A DNA stretch of 64,000 nucleotides from Acidobacteriales bacterium 59-55. Its GTDB lineage: Bacteria; Acidobacteriota; Terriglobia; Terriglobales; Acidobacteriaceae. The translations under genes were made by a program, and so were the position numbers. A model generated the notes under the pieces. The model worked only from the letters and a program-made list of their open reading frames with translations, searched no databases and had not been told where the DNA came from. Below are positions 35,695 to 44,751 of the stretch, piece by piece; the stretch's first letter is position 1, and each line of letters starts with the position of its first letter. The stretch covers positions 62,001 to 126,000 of the forward strand of contig MKSV01000003.1 of assembly GCA_001897435.1 (NCBI GenBank). Reading direction: 5' to 3'.

Positions 35695-36978
35695 ATGGCA
35701 GCCAGCGTCCATGACGTCCTCCTCATCGGTGCAGGCATGGCCGGACTCGCCGCCGCCAACTCCCTTGCCAGCTCCGGCCTGCGTGTTCTTCTCCTCGAAG
35801 CGCAGCACCACATCGGCGGCCGCGTCCTCACCCGCCGCATCGGCGACGAGGTCATCGAGCTCGGCGCGGAGTTCGTCCACGGCCGTCCTCCCGAGCTCTG
35901 GTCGCTCATCGAAGAGGCTGGCCTCACCGTCCGTGAACGCGAAGGCGCGCGCCTCAGCTTCCATCACGGCGCACTCCACAGCGACGACAAAAAAATAGAC
36001 GACACCTTCCAGCCGCTCGAAGACCTGAAAAACTTCGACGGCCCCGACCTCAGCTTCGCTGAATACCTCAATCGCAAGCCCTTATCGCCCGAACAGCGCG
36101 GCGCCCTCATCGGCTACGTCGAGGGCTTCAACGCCGCCGACCACAATCAGATCAGCACCGCCTCGCTCGCCGCCCAGCAGAAGGCCGAAGGCGCCGTCGA
36201 CGGCGACCGCCTCTATCACGTCGTCGGCGGCTACGATCAACTGGCGCACTATCTCGCCGGCCGCATCACCGACCGCCGGGGCAGCATCCGTCTCGGCGAG
36301 CGCGCACGAGAGATTCGCTGGCGATCCGGCCGCGTCACCGTCCTCACCGGCAACGACAGCTTTACCGCTCCGCAGGCAGTCATCGCCGTCCCCCTCGGCG
36401 TCCTGCAAAGCGAGCGCATCCTCATCTCGCCCCGGCCCGACGCCGCTCTCGCCGCTGCGGCCGAGCTGCGCATGGGCAGCGTCTGCCGCTTCACACTGCT
36501 CTTTCGCAAGCGCTTCTGGGCTGACCGCGCTCCGCAGCCGGATCTCAACGAGCTGAGCTTCCTCTTCGCCTACGACCAGATGCCGCCCGTCTGGTGGACG
36601 CCTCATCCCGAACCCGGCAACGCCATCACCGGCTGGATCGGAGGCCCGCGCTCCACCGCGCTCGCCTCACTCGAGCCTCGCGCCCTTGGCCGCCTCGCGT
36701 GCGCAACCCTCGCCCGCATCTTCCACATCGACACTCACGAGGTGCAGGAACAACTGCTCGGCTGCTACACCCACAACTGGCAGAACGACCCCAATATTCT
36801 CGGAGCCTACAGCTACGTCGCCGCCGGTGGCATGGACGCCTCCCGCCGCATGACCGAACCGCTCGCCGACACGCTCTACTTCGCCGGCGAGCACACCGAC
36901 GTCACCGGCCACTGGGGCACGGTCCACGCCGCCATCCGCTCCGGCCTCCGCGCCGCCCGCCAGATCCTCAATACCTGA
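35695..36978 (+). CDS. flavin-dependent amine oxidase family protein
   Basis: 427 residues. N-terminal FAD-binding GAGMAGLAAANSL, acidic end VLLLEAQHHIGGRVLTRR, then IELGAEFVHGRPPELWSL (RAEFxHG substrate region). C-terminal FAD motif LYFAGEHTDVTGHWGTVHAAIRSGLRAA is the usual amine-oxidase tail. Oxidises primary or poly-amines in this family; the substrate here is unknown, and a hydroxysteroid or carotenoid-type oxidoreductase cannot be excluded. No clear signal peptide. No partner gene on either side, as repeats fill both gaps. Confidence 0.88.
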   Translation: MAASVHDVLLIGAGMAGLAAANSLASSGLRVLLLEAQHHIGGRVLTRRIGDEVIELGAEFVHGRPPELWSLIEEAGLTVREREGARLSFHHGALHSDDKKIDDTFQPLEDLKNFDGPDLSFAEYLNRKPLSPEQRGALIGYVEGFNAADHNQISTASLAAQQKAEGAVDGDRLYHVVGGYDQLAHYLAGRITDRRGSIRLGERAREIRWRSGRVTVLTGNDSFTAPQAVIAVPLGVLQSERILISPRPDAALAAAAELRMGSVCRFTLLFRKRFWADRAPQPDLNELSFLFAYDQMPPVWWTPHPEPGNAITGWIGGPRSTALASLEPRALGRLACATLARIFHIDTHEVQEQLLGCYTHNWQNDPNILGAYSYVAAGGMDASRRMTEPLADTLYFAGEHTDVTGHWGTVHAAIRSGLRAARQILNT

Positions 36979-37008
36979 ACCATCCGACACAGCAGAAGGG
37001 CACGCACA

Positions 37009-37137
37009 GGTCCAGCCTTCCTTGTTTTGTCATTCCGGCTGAAGCCGCGCGGCCCATGGAGCCATTTCCCCTCAGATCCAGCCTTCCTTGGTTTGTCATT
37101 CCCGAAGGGAATCCGCGGTTTGCTCGAATCCCCAAGG
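37009..37137 (+). repeat. two D-type repeats
   Basis: Two adjacent units CAGCCTTCCTTG...TTTGTCATTCC, the second with the full CATTCCCGAAGGGAATCCGCG and GCTCGAATCCCCAAGG; the first is joined to a partial A/inner-palindrome sequence (GAAGCCGCGCGGCC). Plus orientation. Confidence 0.75.
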
Positions 37138-37154
37138 CTCGTCTGGAGGAGACC

Positions 37155-37308
37155 CCCTCTAAGGAATCTCTGATTAAGTCCCGCATTGTTAAGGGCACGG
37201 CTTTAGAGCCTGTCCTGAGCAGGGTCGAAGGATGCCATCAGTGCCCTGTCTGCAATGCGGCTTTAGCCGCTGAGGGAATGTTTGAAGACTGAATCAGACC
37301 TTCCCTAA
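37155..37308 (+). repeat. B-type MITE-like repeat with clear terminal inverted repeats
   Basis: Left TAAGGAATCTCTGATTAAGT and right end AGACTGAATCAGACCTTCCC are inverted relatives. Inside are CACGGCTTTAG and GCGGCTTTAGCCGC hairpins and an inserted GAGCCTGTCCTGAGCAGGGT-type repeat (37206-37236) known as a separate short dispersed element in other bacteria. Confidence 0.8.
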
Positions 37309-37310
37309 AA

Positions 37311-37608
37311 GCACGTCATCTCGACCGAAGGCCCGCAGGGCCGCAGCGGAGAGACCCCTGTATTGGCTGTTGCCGTTGCAGTTGCTGTTGCCGTTGCTGT
37401 TGCCCTTGCCGTTGTCGTTGCTGTTGCTGTTGCCCTTGCCGTTGTCGTTGCCGTTGCTGTTGCCGTTGCTGTTGCCCTTGCCGTTGTTGTCGCTGTTGCC
37501 GTTGCCGTTGCTGTTGCTGTTGCGCTTGCCTCTAGGTACGCCAAGGCTTCAGCCTTGGCCCTCTACAGCCAGCCACAAAACAGGGGCTTCAGCCCCTGGG
37601 GTATGCCT
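37311..37608 (+). repeat. composite element: A unit, GTTGCN hexanucleotide tract, C unit
   Basis: A unit 37311-37364 (inner palindrome GGCCC-GCA-GGGCC), then about 165 bases of CCGTTGCTGTTGCC-type hexamer repeats, then a C unit 37531-37608: CCAAGGCTTCAGCCTTGG hairpin and GGGGCTTCAGCCCC hairpin. The long ORFs over the tract are low-complexity A-V or L-P strings, not genes. Together with 37009-37308 this explains the 736-base gap. Confidence 0.85.
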
Positions 37609-37713
37609 TCCTCGACCGGACCGCGCGCAGCCAGCGGCAGGCCACGCGCCCTGGCACGGCCCCCGGAAAACGCCTACCATGCTCTCACGCATCACAGGCT
37701 CCGAGGGGGCGCG

Positions 37714-40700
37714 ATGAAACCGTTACTCAACACTCCTGCCGATCACACACCCAACACCCAGCTCACCATCGACGGCCTTCCCATCCCCATCCGCTCCGGC
37801 GAGCTGCTGATCGACGTCCTCAACCTCTACGCCAAAACCCGCAATCTCAAGCCCACACCGCAGGTCTGCTACCACCCGCAGATGGGGCCCATCGAGACCT
37901 GCGACACCTGCATGGTCAAAGTCAGCGCCGCCGCAGGGCAGCCCGCCATCTTAGCCCGCGCCTGCTCCACTCGCGCTCTCGCCGGCATGGTCGTCGAGAC
38001 CGCGGGCGAAGCCGTCGACATCGCCCAGCGCGAGGCCTTCGACCGCATCCTCCAGAACCACATGCTCTACTGCACCGTCTGCGACAACAACAACCAGAAC
38101 TGCACCGTGCACAACACCACCGCTCTGCTCGACGTGAAGCACCAGTCGCGCCCCTTCACCCCCAAGCCCTACCCGCAGGACCACTCCAACCCTTTCTATC
38201 GTTACGATCCCGACCAGTGCATCCTCTGCGGCCGCTGCGTCGAGGCCTGCCAGAACGTTCAGGTCAACGAGACCCTCTCCATCAACTGGGAGAGCGACCA
38301 CCCCCGTGTCCTCTGGGACGGCGGCGAAAAGATCGACGGCTCCTCCTGCGTCTCCTGCGGCCACTGCGTCACCGTCTGCCCCTGCAACGCGCTCATGGAA
38401 AAGTCCATGCTCGGCCACGCCGGCTATCTCACCAACCTTCCCGGCAAGGTCCTCGACGACATGATCGACGTGGTCAAGGCCATCGAGCCTCCCATCGGCT
38501 ACGGCCCCATCCTCGCCCTCTCCGAGATCGAGTCCGAGATGCGCCACGCCCGCGTCAAGCGCACCAAGACCGTCTGCACCTACTGCGCCGTCGGCTGCAG
38601 CTTCGAGGTCTGGACGCGCGACCGCCATATCCTCAAGATCGAGCCGACCCACGGCCCGGCCAACGGCATCTCCACCTGCATCAAGGGCAAGTTCGCCTGG
38701 GGACATATCAACTCCGACGACCGCCTCACCAAACCTCTGCTGCGCGACGGCGACAGCTTCCGCGAGATCACGTGGGAAGAGGCGCTCGACATCGTCGAAA
38801 ACAAATTCAAGCAAATTAAAAACACCCACGGCCCCGACGCGCTCGCCTTCATCGCCTCCTCCAAGTGCACCAACGAGGAGAGCTTCCTCATGCAGAAGCT
38901 CGCCCGCGCCGTCGTCGGCACCAACAACGTCGACAACTGCGCCCGCTACTGCCAGAACCCCGCCACCATGGGCCTGCAGCGCACCGTCGGCTACGGCGGC
39001 GACTCCGGCTCCATCGCCGATATCGAACAGGCCGCGCTCGTCGTCATCGTCGGCGCCAACCCCGCCGAGAACCATCCCGTCCTCGCCACCCGCATCAAGC
39101 GCAGCCACAAATTCCGCAACCAGCGGCTCATCGTCGCCGACCTCCGCAAACACGAGATGGCCGAGCGCGCCGACATCTTCTTCCGCCCCAGGCCCTCCAC
39201 CGACGCCGTCTGGATGAACGGCGTCGCCCGCTACATCCTCGACCACAAGCTGCACCAGCCCGCGTTCATCAGCCAGTGGGTCAATCACTTCGACGAGTAC
39301 GCAAAATCTCTCGAACCTTATACGCTCGCCTACACCGAGCGCATCACCGGCATCCCCCAGGACACCATCATCACGGTCGCCAACGAGATCGCCGCCGCCG
39401 GCAGCGTCTGCATCCTCTTCGCCATGGGCGTCACCCAGCACTGCGGCGGCTCCGACACCGCCACCAGCCTCTCCAACCTGCTCCTGCTCACCGGTAACTA
39501 CATGCGCCCCGGCACCGGAGCCTATCCCCTGCGCGGCCATAACAACGTCCAGGGAGCCAGCGACTTCGGCTCCATGCCCAACGTCTTCTCCGGCTATCAG
39601 AAGGTCGACGACGAGGCCATCCGCGCCAGGTTCGCGGCCGACTGGGGAGTCGCCCTTCCCACCACCCCCGGCAAAGACAATCACCAGATGATCGACGCCA
39701 TCCTCGATGGCACGCTCAAGGCCATGTACATCAAGGGCGAAGACACCATCACCTCCGACTCCAACGCCAACTACGTCGCCTCCGCTCTCTCGAAGCTCGA
39801 ATTCCTCATCGTCCAGGACATCAACTTCTCCGAGACCTGCCGCTACGCCGACCTCGTCCTGCCCGCCGCCGCCTCGCTCGAAAAGGAAGGCACCTTCACC
39901 AGCACCGAACGCCGCATCCAGCGCATCTACAAGGCGCTCGATCCCATCGGCGAATCCAAACCCGACTGGGAGATCCTCCAACTCATCGCCAACCGCCTCG
40001 GCGGCAACTGGAAGTACAGCCATCCCTCGGACGTCATGGACGAGGTCGCCCGCCTCACCCCCATGTTCGCCGGCGTCAGCTACGAGCGGCTCGAAGGCTT
40101 CAAGAGCCTGCAATGGCCCGTCGACAAGGACGGCAAGGACTCGCCTGTGCTCTTCACCGAGAAATTCCCCTTCCCCGACGGCAAGGCCCGCTTCTTCCCC
40201 GTCACCTACATCGAGCCCTGCGAAGAGTCCGGCGACGTCTTCGACCTGCACCTCAACAACGGCCGCCTGCTCGAACACTTCGAGCAGGGCAGCATGACCT
40301 ACCGCACCCCCGGCATCAAAGAGATCACCCCCAGCGGCTTCGTCGAAGTCTCACCCGAACTCGCCGCCGAGCGCGGCATTGCCAGCGGCCGCTTCGTCCA
40401 ACTCGCCTCGCAATACGGCAAAGTGCGCGTGCAGGTGCTCGTCTCCAGCCGCGTCCAGGGCAAGCAGATCTATATGCCGCTCAACTCCGTCGAAGAGCCG
40501 GTCAACAAACTCACCGGCAGCCACACCGACCGCAACACCCACACCCCCGCCTACAAGGAGACGGCGGTCAGCATGACCGTCCTCCCCGAACAAGGCGACA
40601 ATCCCCTGCCGCGCCGCAACTTCCGCTACGGCACCCGCACCCCGCAGGACGGCGTCGAGGTCGAGCGCAAGTGGGCTCGCGCCGACTACCACCTCCCCGG

Positions 40701-40749
40701 AACCTCGCCCCGCGACAAACTCGTCCAAATCAAATCCACCACCATTTAG
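37714..40749 (+). CDS. formate dehydrogenase-like molybdopterin oxidoreductase, large subunit
   Basis: Start at ATG 37714 with GAGGGGG upstream; earlier in-frame sequence is repeat. 1011 residues: N-terminal [2Fe-2S] ferredoxin domain (C52, C63, C66, C84), a His/Cys cluster (HMLYCTVCDNNNQNC), two 4Fe-4S ferredoxin motifs (CILCGRCVEAC, CVSCGHCVTVCPC), the Mo-domain 4Fe-4S site (CTYCAVGC ... TCIKGK), the MGD region and a C-terminal domain (FNxxxL-type RLLEHFEQGSM). The residue normally Sec or Cys in formate dehydrogenases is C413 in CARYCQNPATMGL; the neighbour is Gln414, not the His seen in classic FDHs. Similar to Bacillus YjgC/YrhE-type proteins, and the DUF1641 partner lies downstream. Substrate formate is probable, not proven. 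Confidence 0.9.
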   Translation: MKPLLNTPADHTPNTQLTIDGLPIPIRSGELLIDVLNLYAKTRNLKPTPQVCYHPQMGPIETCDTCMVKVSAAAGQPAILARACSTRALAGMVVETAGEAVDIAQREAFDRILQNHMLYCTVCDNNNQNCTVHNTTALLDVKHQSRPFTPKPYPQDHSNPFYRYDPDQCILCGRCVEACQNVQVNETLSINWESDHPRVLWDGGEKIDGSSCVSCGHCVTVCPCNALMEKSMLGHAGYLTNLPGKVLDDMIDVVKAIEPPIGYGPILALSEIESEMRHARVKRTKTVCTYCAVGCSFEVWTRDRHILKIEPTHGPANGISTCIKGKFAWGHINSDDRLTKPLLRDGDSFREITWEEALDIVENKFKQIKNTHGPDALAFIASSKCTNEESFLMQKLARAVVGTNNVDNCARYCQNPATMGLQRTVGYGGDSGSIADIEQAALVVIVGANPAENHPVLATRIKRSHKFRNQRLIVADLRKHEMAERADIFFRPRPSTDAVWMNGVARYILDHKLHQPAFISQWVNHFDEYAKSLEPYTLAYTERITGIPQDTIITVANEIAAAGSVCILFAMGVTQHCGGSDTATSLSNLLLLTGNYMRPGTGAYPLRGHNNVQGASDFGSMPNVFSGYQKVDDEAIRARFAADWGVALPTTPGKDNHQMIDAILDGTLKAMYIKGEDTITSDSNANYVASALSKLEFLIVQDINFSETCRYADLVLPAAASLEKEGTFTSTERRIQRIYKALDPIGESKPDWEILQLIANRLGGNWKYSHPSDVMDEVARLTPMFAGVSYERLEGFKSLQWPVDKDGKDSPVLFTEKFPFPDGKARFFPVTYIEPCEESGDVFDLHLNNGRLLEHFEQGSMTYRTPGIKEITPSGFVEVSPELAAERGIASGRFVQLASQYGKVRVQVLVSSRVQGKQIYMPLNSVEEPVNKLTGSHTDRNTHTPAYKETAVSMTVLPEQGDNPLPRRNFRYGTRTPQDGVEVERKWARADYHLPGTSPRDKLVQIKSTTI

Positions 40750-40760
40750 CAGACTTTACC

Positions 40761-41101
<341 letters not shown>

Positions 41102-41182
41102 CTCTCGTACATCGCAACGATTCAGACAAGGATTAGCATCGCGACAGAGAAACATTGCACTCAGAAATTCAGGAGCCGCCAC

Positions 41183-41641
41183 ATGGCCAATCCCATCACC
41201 TTCAAGCCCCAGCCCGTCGATCCGCATCTCGAACTCGAGCGCCGCCTCGCCGCCGCGCCCCGCGAGCACGCCGAGGCTCTGCTCGTCGCCTACGACATCC
41301 TCGAGGCTGCTCACGACAACGGCCTGCTCGACGCCGTGCACGGCCTCGTCAGCGCCCGCGACACAATCGTCGGCAAACTCGCCGAGTACGCCAGAACCCC
41401 CGAAGGCGAGGCCGGCATCCGCAACCTCCTCGCCGCCGCCAAAGTCCTCGCCGCGCTAGATCCCGAGACCCTCGACCGCCTCTCCCGCTCCATCGTCGCC
41501 GCGTCGCAGGAGCACCGACGGGAACAGAAACCGCCCAGCCTCTGGCAGCTCTTCAAGCGCACCAGCAGCGAAGACAGCCGCCGCGGCCTCTCCTTCCTGA
41601 CGCTCCTGCTCTCCGGCCTCGGCCGCTCGCTCAAGGGTTAG
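41183..41641 (+). CDS. DUF1641 domain protein, partner of FDH-like subunit
   Basis: 152 residues; the ATG at 41183 has AGGAG at 41171. DUF1641 pattern: LEAAHDNGLLDAVHGLVSARDTIVGKLAEYARTPEGEAGIRNLLAAAKVLAALDP. Typical of small proteins encoded next to YjgC/YrhE-type formate dehydrogenase-like subunits (YjgD/YrhD in Bacillus). Role presumably in assembly or electron transfer of the large subunit; not enzymatic by sequence. Separated from the FDH gene by the composite repeat. Confidence 0.88.
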   Translation: MANPITFKPQPVDPHLELERRLAAAPREHAEALLVAYDILEAAHDNGLLDAVHGLVSARDTIVGKLAEYARTPEGEAGIRNLLAAAKVLAALDPETLDRLSRSIVAASQEHRREQKPPSLWQLFKRTSSEDSRRGLSFLTLLLSGLGRSLKG

Positions 41642-41807
41642 CCACTCGGCATATTTTCAAATCGAGCAATCACAAAAGCTGGGGTGCCCCATCCTTTCGC
41701 AGCCTCATCGCGAAAGGGTGGGAGACCACAAATTTCCAGCTCAACTGTATGTATGTAGTCAAGCCGAAAATGTTCCAGCAACTGCACAGGACGGCAGGCA
41801 GGATGAT

Positions 41808-42554
41808 TTAGCGCAGCCCGCCGCTGGCACTAATCCGTTCGCCCGTAAGCCACTTCGAATCCTCCGACGCCAAAAACGCGGCGACCGAAGCGATATCGCC
41901 CACCTGGCCCGAGCGGCCCAGCGGCGTCTGCGCGACGACATTCGACTCGAAGTCCGAGCCGGCGATGCCCGCGCTGTGCGTGCCCTCCGTCACCACAAAT
42001 CCGGGGTTGATGGAGTTCACGCGAATCTTTCTCGGCGCCAGCTCCTTGGCCAGCACGCCCGTAATCGCGTCGATGGCGCCCTTGGTCCCGGTATAGACCG
42101 CGCTGTCGGGAGGCGTCACGCTGCTGACGACCGAGCCGATATTGATTACGCTCGCGCCCTCGCCCAGGTGCTCGCTCGCCGCCTGTGTCGTCAGCAGCGT
42201 CCCCAGCACATTGATGTTGAAGATCCGGTGAAACTGCTCCTCGGTAATCTGCCCCAGCGGCGCGAACTCGTAGACGCCCGAGTTATTGACCAGCACATCA
42301 AGACGGCCATAATTTTTAATCGCCGCGTCGATGATGCCCTTGGCCTCGCCGGCCTTCGACACATCGCCGCCGACCGCCACCGCCTTGCCGCCCGACGCGA
42401 CAATCTCCGCGACCACGGCATCGGCGCCCGCTTTGCTCGATGCATAATTCACTACAACGGACGCGCCCTCCGTCGCCAGCGACTTGGCGATCGCCGCTCC
42501 AATGCCCTTCGATGCTCCCGTAACCACTGCTACCTTGCCCTTAAGCCTGCTCAT
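41808..42554 (-). CDS. SDR family oxidoreductase (3-oxoacyl-ACP reductase/glucose dehydrogenase-like)
   Basis: 248 residues, classical SDR. VVTGASKGIGAAIAKSLA (TGxxxGxG), NNSGVYEF (NNAG variant), catalytic S-Y-K in GSVVSS ... YTGTKGAI, and the PG motif in SINPGFVVTEG. NADP-preferring by the basic residues after the first beta strand is not certain. Substrate unknown. Divergent from the ArsR-type regulator at 43021, which with the dyad between them may control it. Confidence 0.92.
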   Translation of the reverse strand: MSRLKGKVAVVTGASKGIGAAIAKSLATEGASVVVNYASSKAGADAVVAEIVASGGKAVAVGGDVSKAGEAKGIIDAAIKNYGRLDVLVNNSGVYEFAPLGQITEEQFHRIFNINVLGTLLTTQAASEHLGEGASVINIGSVVSSVTPPDSAVYTGTKGAIDAITGVLAKELAPRKIRVNSINPGFVVTEGTHSAGIAGSDFESNVVAQTPLGRSGQVGDIASVAAFLASEDSKWLTGERISASGGLR

Positions 42555-42643
42555 GCTGTTTCCTCTCTTCTGAAACGCGGGTTGATGTTGCGTGAATGAG
42601 TCCTCCGGAACCTCCGCCCACTCCGTTCCTGTTTAAGGGCACG

Positions 42644-42902
42644 GCTTCACAATCTGCGGAAACTCCGTCTTGTTAAGGGCACGGCTTCAGCCGTGCCATC
42701 CATGTTTCCTTTGCAAAGGGGCTTTAGCCCCTGAGATACGCCTTCCACTGCATTTGGACCCTTTCCGCAGCAGCTTCACAATCTGCGGAAAACTCCGTCT
42801 TGTTAAGGGCACGGCTTCAGCCGTGCCATCCATGTTTCCTTTGCAAAGGGGCTTTAGCCCCTGAGGTACGCTTTTTCGCTGCATCCGCAGCCTCCCGCCG
42901 AG
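42644..42902 (+). repeat. tandem duplication of a B-type repeat (period 130)
   Basis: Two near-identical copies (42644-42773 and 42773-42902) of GCTTCACAATCTGCGGAA...GTTAAGGGCACGGCTTCAGC...GGGGCTTTAGCCCC; they differ by one inserted A and a diverged end. Plus orientation. Together with a partial B unit it fills the 467-base SDR-ArsR gap up to the dyad. Confidence 0.9.
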
Positions 42903-42957
42903 AAATCTTCGGGGAATCGGTTGCTGCTCGATAGGATGAGGCCTCCCGGGCGCAAGA

Positions 42958-42988
42958 TTCAATAGTTCCGAAGATATGAACTATTGAA
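42958..42988. promoter_or_regulatory. perfect 11-bp inverted repeat upstream of the ArsR-type gene
   Basis: TTCAATAGTTC (42958-42968), 9-base centre, GAACTATTGAA (42978-42988). It ends 32 bases before the regulator ATG. Its length and symmetry fit an ArsR-family operator; binding is inferred. Confidence 0.7.
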
Positions 42989-43020
42989 CAATTTGCCGAA
43001 TGGAGCTACGATGAAGGGTC

Positions 43021-43413
43021 ATGAAGCCGCTCTTCCATCCCGCGATTGAAGACGTCACCGTCGAAGGCATTCTCTATGCCCTCTCCGACCCGGTGCGCTC
43101 AGCCATCTACGCCGATATCGCCGGCTCGCAGTGCTCCATGAACTGCTCGAACTTCCTCAACATCAGCGAAAAGCCGGTCCCCAAATCGACCCTCTCCCAG
43201 CACTTCAAGGCGCTGCGCGAGGCTGGCCTCATCCGCAGCGAGCGCCGCGGCGTTGAGATGCAAAACACCTCCCGCTGCGACGAGATCGCCGCCCGCTTCC
43301 CCGGCCTGCTCCCGGCCATCCGCCAAGCACTCAACCTTCAGACAGAAGGCCACGCCCGCGCCGTCCGCGCAAGCAGGCGCAGGCTCGCCGCCCGCAAGGC
43401 AAAGAACAGATAA
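43021..43413 (+). CDS. ArsR family winged-helix regulator
   Basis: 130 residues. ILYALSDPVRSAIYADIAGS, then a helix-turn-helix VPKSTLSQHFKALREAGLIRSERRG, typical of ArsR/SmtB regulators, and a basic tail (RASRRRLAARKAKNR). A CSMNCSNF cysteine group could bind metal or act as a redox switch, as in parts of this family. ATG at 43021, AAGGG upstream. Probably controls itself and the divergent SDR through the 42958-42988 dyad. Effector unknown. Confidence 0.85.
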   Translation: MKPLFHPAIEDVTVEGILYALSDPVRSAIYADIAGSQCSMNCSNFLNISEKPVPKSTLSQHFKALREAGLIRSERRGVEMQNTSRCDEIAARFPGLLPAIRQALNLQTEGHARAVRASRRRLAARKAKNR

Positions 43414-43444
43414 CTCCCGCAGAACGCCGCCTGAGCCACCTCTG

Positions 43445-43580
43445 AATTAAACCCGGTTTAAGGGCACGGCTTCGCAGGCCGCGAAAGAAGTCCGGTTTCG
43501 TTAGGGACACGGCTTTAGCCGTGTCGAAAGTGCCTTTTTGCAGTGGGGCTTTAGCCCCCGAGGTACGCTTTCAGCCCCGC
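43445..43580 (+). repeat. B-type repeat
   Basis: Hairpin GACACGGCTTTAGCCGTGTC and GGGGCTTTAGCCCC in + orientation, with a partial leading copy (GGTTTAAGGGCACGGCTTCG). Compared with other copies the first stem changes G-C to A-T on both sides. Confidence 0.8.
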
Positions 43581-43645
43581 CCGTCAACCTACCGGAAGTG
43601 TTCCGCCACTAACATCCCCATTACCCGTCGTATCATGGATTCGGT

Positions 43646-43870
43646 ATGGCATTTCCCATCAAAGTCTGCGTCGTCTGCAACGAAGAGTTCGAGTTGAAGC
43701 CCGACAAGCCCGGCTTCGCCAACCGCTGCCCCGAGTGCAGCGCCCCCGAAGAGCAAGCCGATCCCACCGCAAAGCGCCGCATGGATGCCGATGAGCGCAA
43801 GTCCGCAGCCGAGGCCAACGAGGCCCGCCGCCAGGCCATGCGCAACCTCCTCTACCGCAAGGATAGCTAG
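43646..43870 (+). CDS. small zinc-ribbon protein
   Basis: 74 residues: CVVCNEEF and RCPECSAP make a treble-clef/zinc-ribbon with two CxxC pairs, followed by a charged helix (KRRMDADERKSAAEANEARRQAMRNLLYRKD). A good ORF with in-frame ATG and no disruption; known hypothetical family in Acidobacteria. Likely nucleic-acid or protein binding; function unknown. Confidence 0.75.
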   Translation: MAFPIKVCVVCNEEFELKPDKPGFANRCPECSAPEEQADPTAKRRMDADERKSAAEANEARRQAMRNLLYRKDS

Positions 43871-43898
43871 CCAGACTCTGACCGCACCACCCTCAAAC

Positions 43899-44061
43899 CA
43901 CGTCATCTCGACCGAGCCGTCCGCCCTCAAACCACGCCATCTCGGCCGAAGCCTGTGCCTCCCCAAACGCACGTCATCTCGACCGAAGCCTGTGCCTCCC
44001 CAAACGCACGTCATCTCGACCGAAGGCCCGCAGGGCCGCAGCGGAGAGACCCCTGTATTTG
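43899..44061 (+). repeat. A-type repeat with multiple head units
   Basis: Four heads (CGTCATCTCGACCG at 43901, CGCCATCTCGGCCG at 43935, two more CGTCATCTCGACCG at about 43974 and 44007), two joined by the 33-base unit AAGCCTGTGCCTCCCCAAAC; then one complete A tail GCGGAGAGACCCCTGTATTT. Not a CRISPR: spacing and unit are direct tandem duplications. Confidence 0.85.
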
Positions 44062-44194
44062 TTTGTCTCTCTCGCCGCGCATCCAACCATGGCAGATAGA
44101 ATCCACCATTAAACGACACTCGCAAATCGAAGCCCTCCCGAGCCCCTGCGTCGCCTGAAATTTGTGCTCAATAGCCCGCGACCAGCGCCTCTCG

Positions 44195-44644
44195 TCACCC
44201 CTGCGCAGCCAGCAGGAAACAGACCATCGCCACAACAAGAGCAACGACGCGCAGATGATGCAGCGCCGTCCACCTCCTATGCTCACGCTGCGCCTCCTCC
44301 GGGAAGGACGCGGCATCGAGCAGCATCATCCGGTTATTGATCGGCACCAGAAAGAGCACCGTCAGCACGATCACAACAATCCAGATAGCGCTGGCCGCGA
44401 TCAGCAGCTTAACGCCCGGCTCATGGCGCTCAACCACAATCCCGACGACAAGCAGCAGCAGGCTCAGTCCATACCAGAAAGGCATCGCTCGCCCCAGCCT
44501 CGTGGCAAACAGGCTGATTGCTCTGGCCTGCGCCCGATCTTCCAATCTTCTCAGCACCGGATTGATAAAGACGGAGACGGCGAACTCCGTGCCGATCAGC
44601 AGCCCAATGCAAACGGTCGTCGCAATATACAGAAAAGATGTCAT
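44195..44644 (-). CDS. DUF1772 (anthrone oxygenase-like) membrane protein
   Basis: Start at 44644 (MTSFLYIATTVCIGLLIGTEF) with AGGAG upstream, 149 residues. Four membrane segments. EFAVSVFINPVLRR and RWTALHHLRVVALVVAMV are typical of the DUF1772 family, members of which are annotated as anthrone oxygenase-like or as small membrane proteins of unknown function. Divergent from the HxlR gene, an arrangement seen in many bacteria, so probably regulated by it. Confidence 0.85.
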   Translation of the reverse strand: MTSFLYIATTVCIGLLIGTEFAVSVFINPVLRRLEDRAQARAISLFATRLGRAMPFWYGLSLLLLVVGIVVERHEPGVKLLIAASAIWIVVIVLTVLFLVPINNRMMLLDAASFPEEAQREHRRWTALHHLRVVALVVAMVCFLLAAQG

Positions 44645-44700
44645 TCCCTCGCTCCTGAACTTCAGACGCGGGCCGGACGTACACTGACTCAAACATCTGT

Positions 44701-44718
44701 ACTGACAAATTAGTCAGT
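44701..44718. promoter_or_regulatory. HxlR-type operator
   Basis: ACTGAC-AAATTA-GTCAGT, a perfect 6-bp dyad, plus a nearby partial copy ACTGAC at about 44683-44689. It lies between DUF1772 and HxlR genes, 34 bases before the HxlR start. Confidence 0.6.
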
Positions 44719-44751
44719 CGATTTGAACCTTCGAAGATGAGGTGAATCGCG

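Noticed and set aside
37365..37530. Open frames in the GTTGCN tract (A-V or L-P repeats)
   Set aside because: Any frame of a hexamer repeat stays open; no start signal and no complexity.
37951..40278. Long antisense ORF over the FDH-like gene
   Set aside because: Result of strong codon bias of the real gene; no family sequence or start.
43899..44061. Possible CRISPR-like repeat array
   Set aside because: Units are tandem copies of an A-head and a shared 33-base linker, with no unique spacers, and no cas genes.
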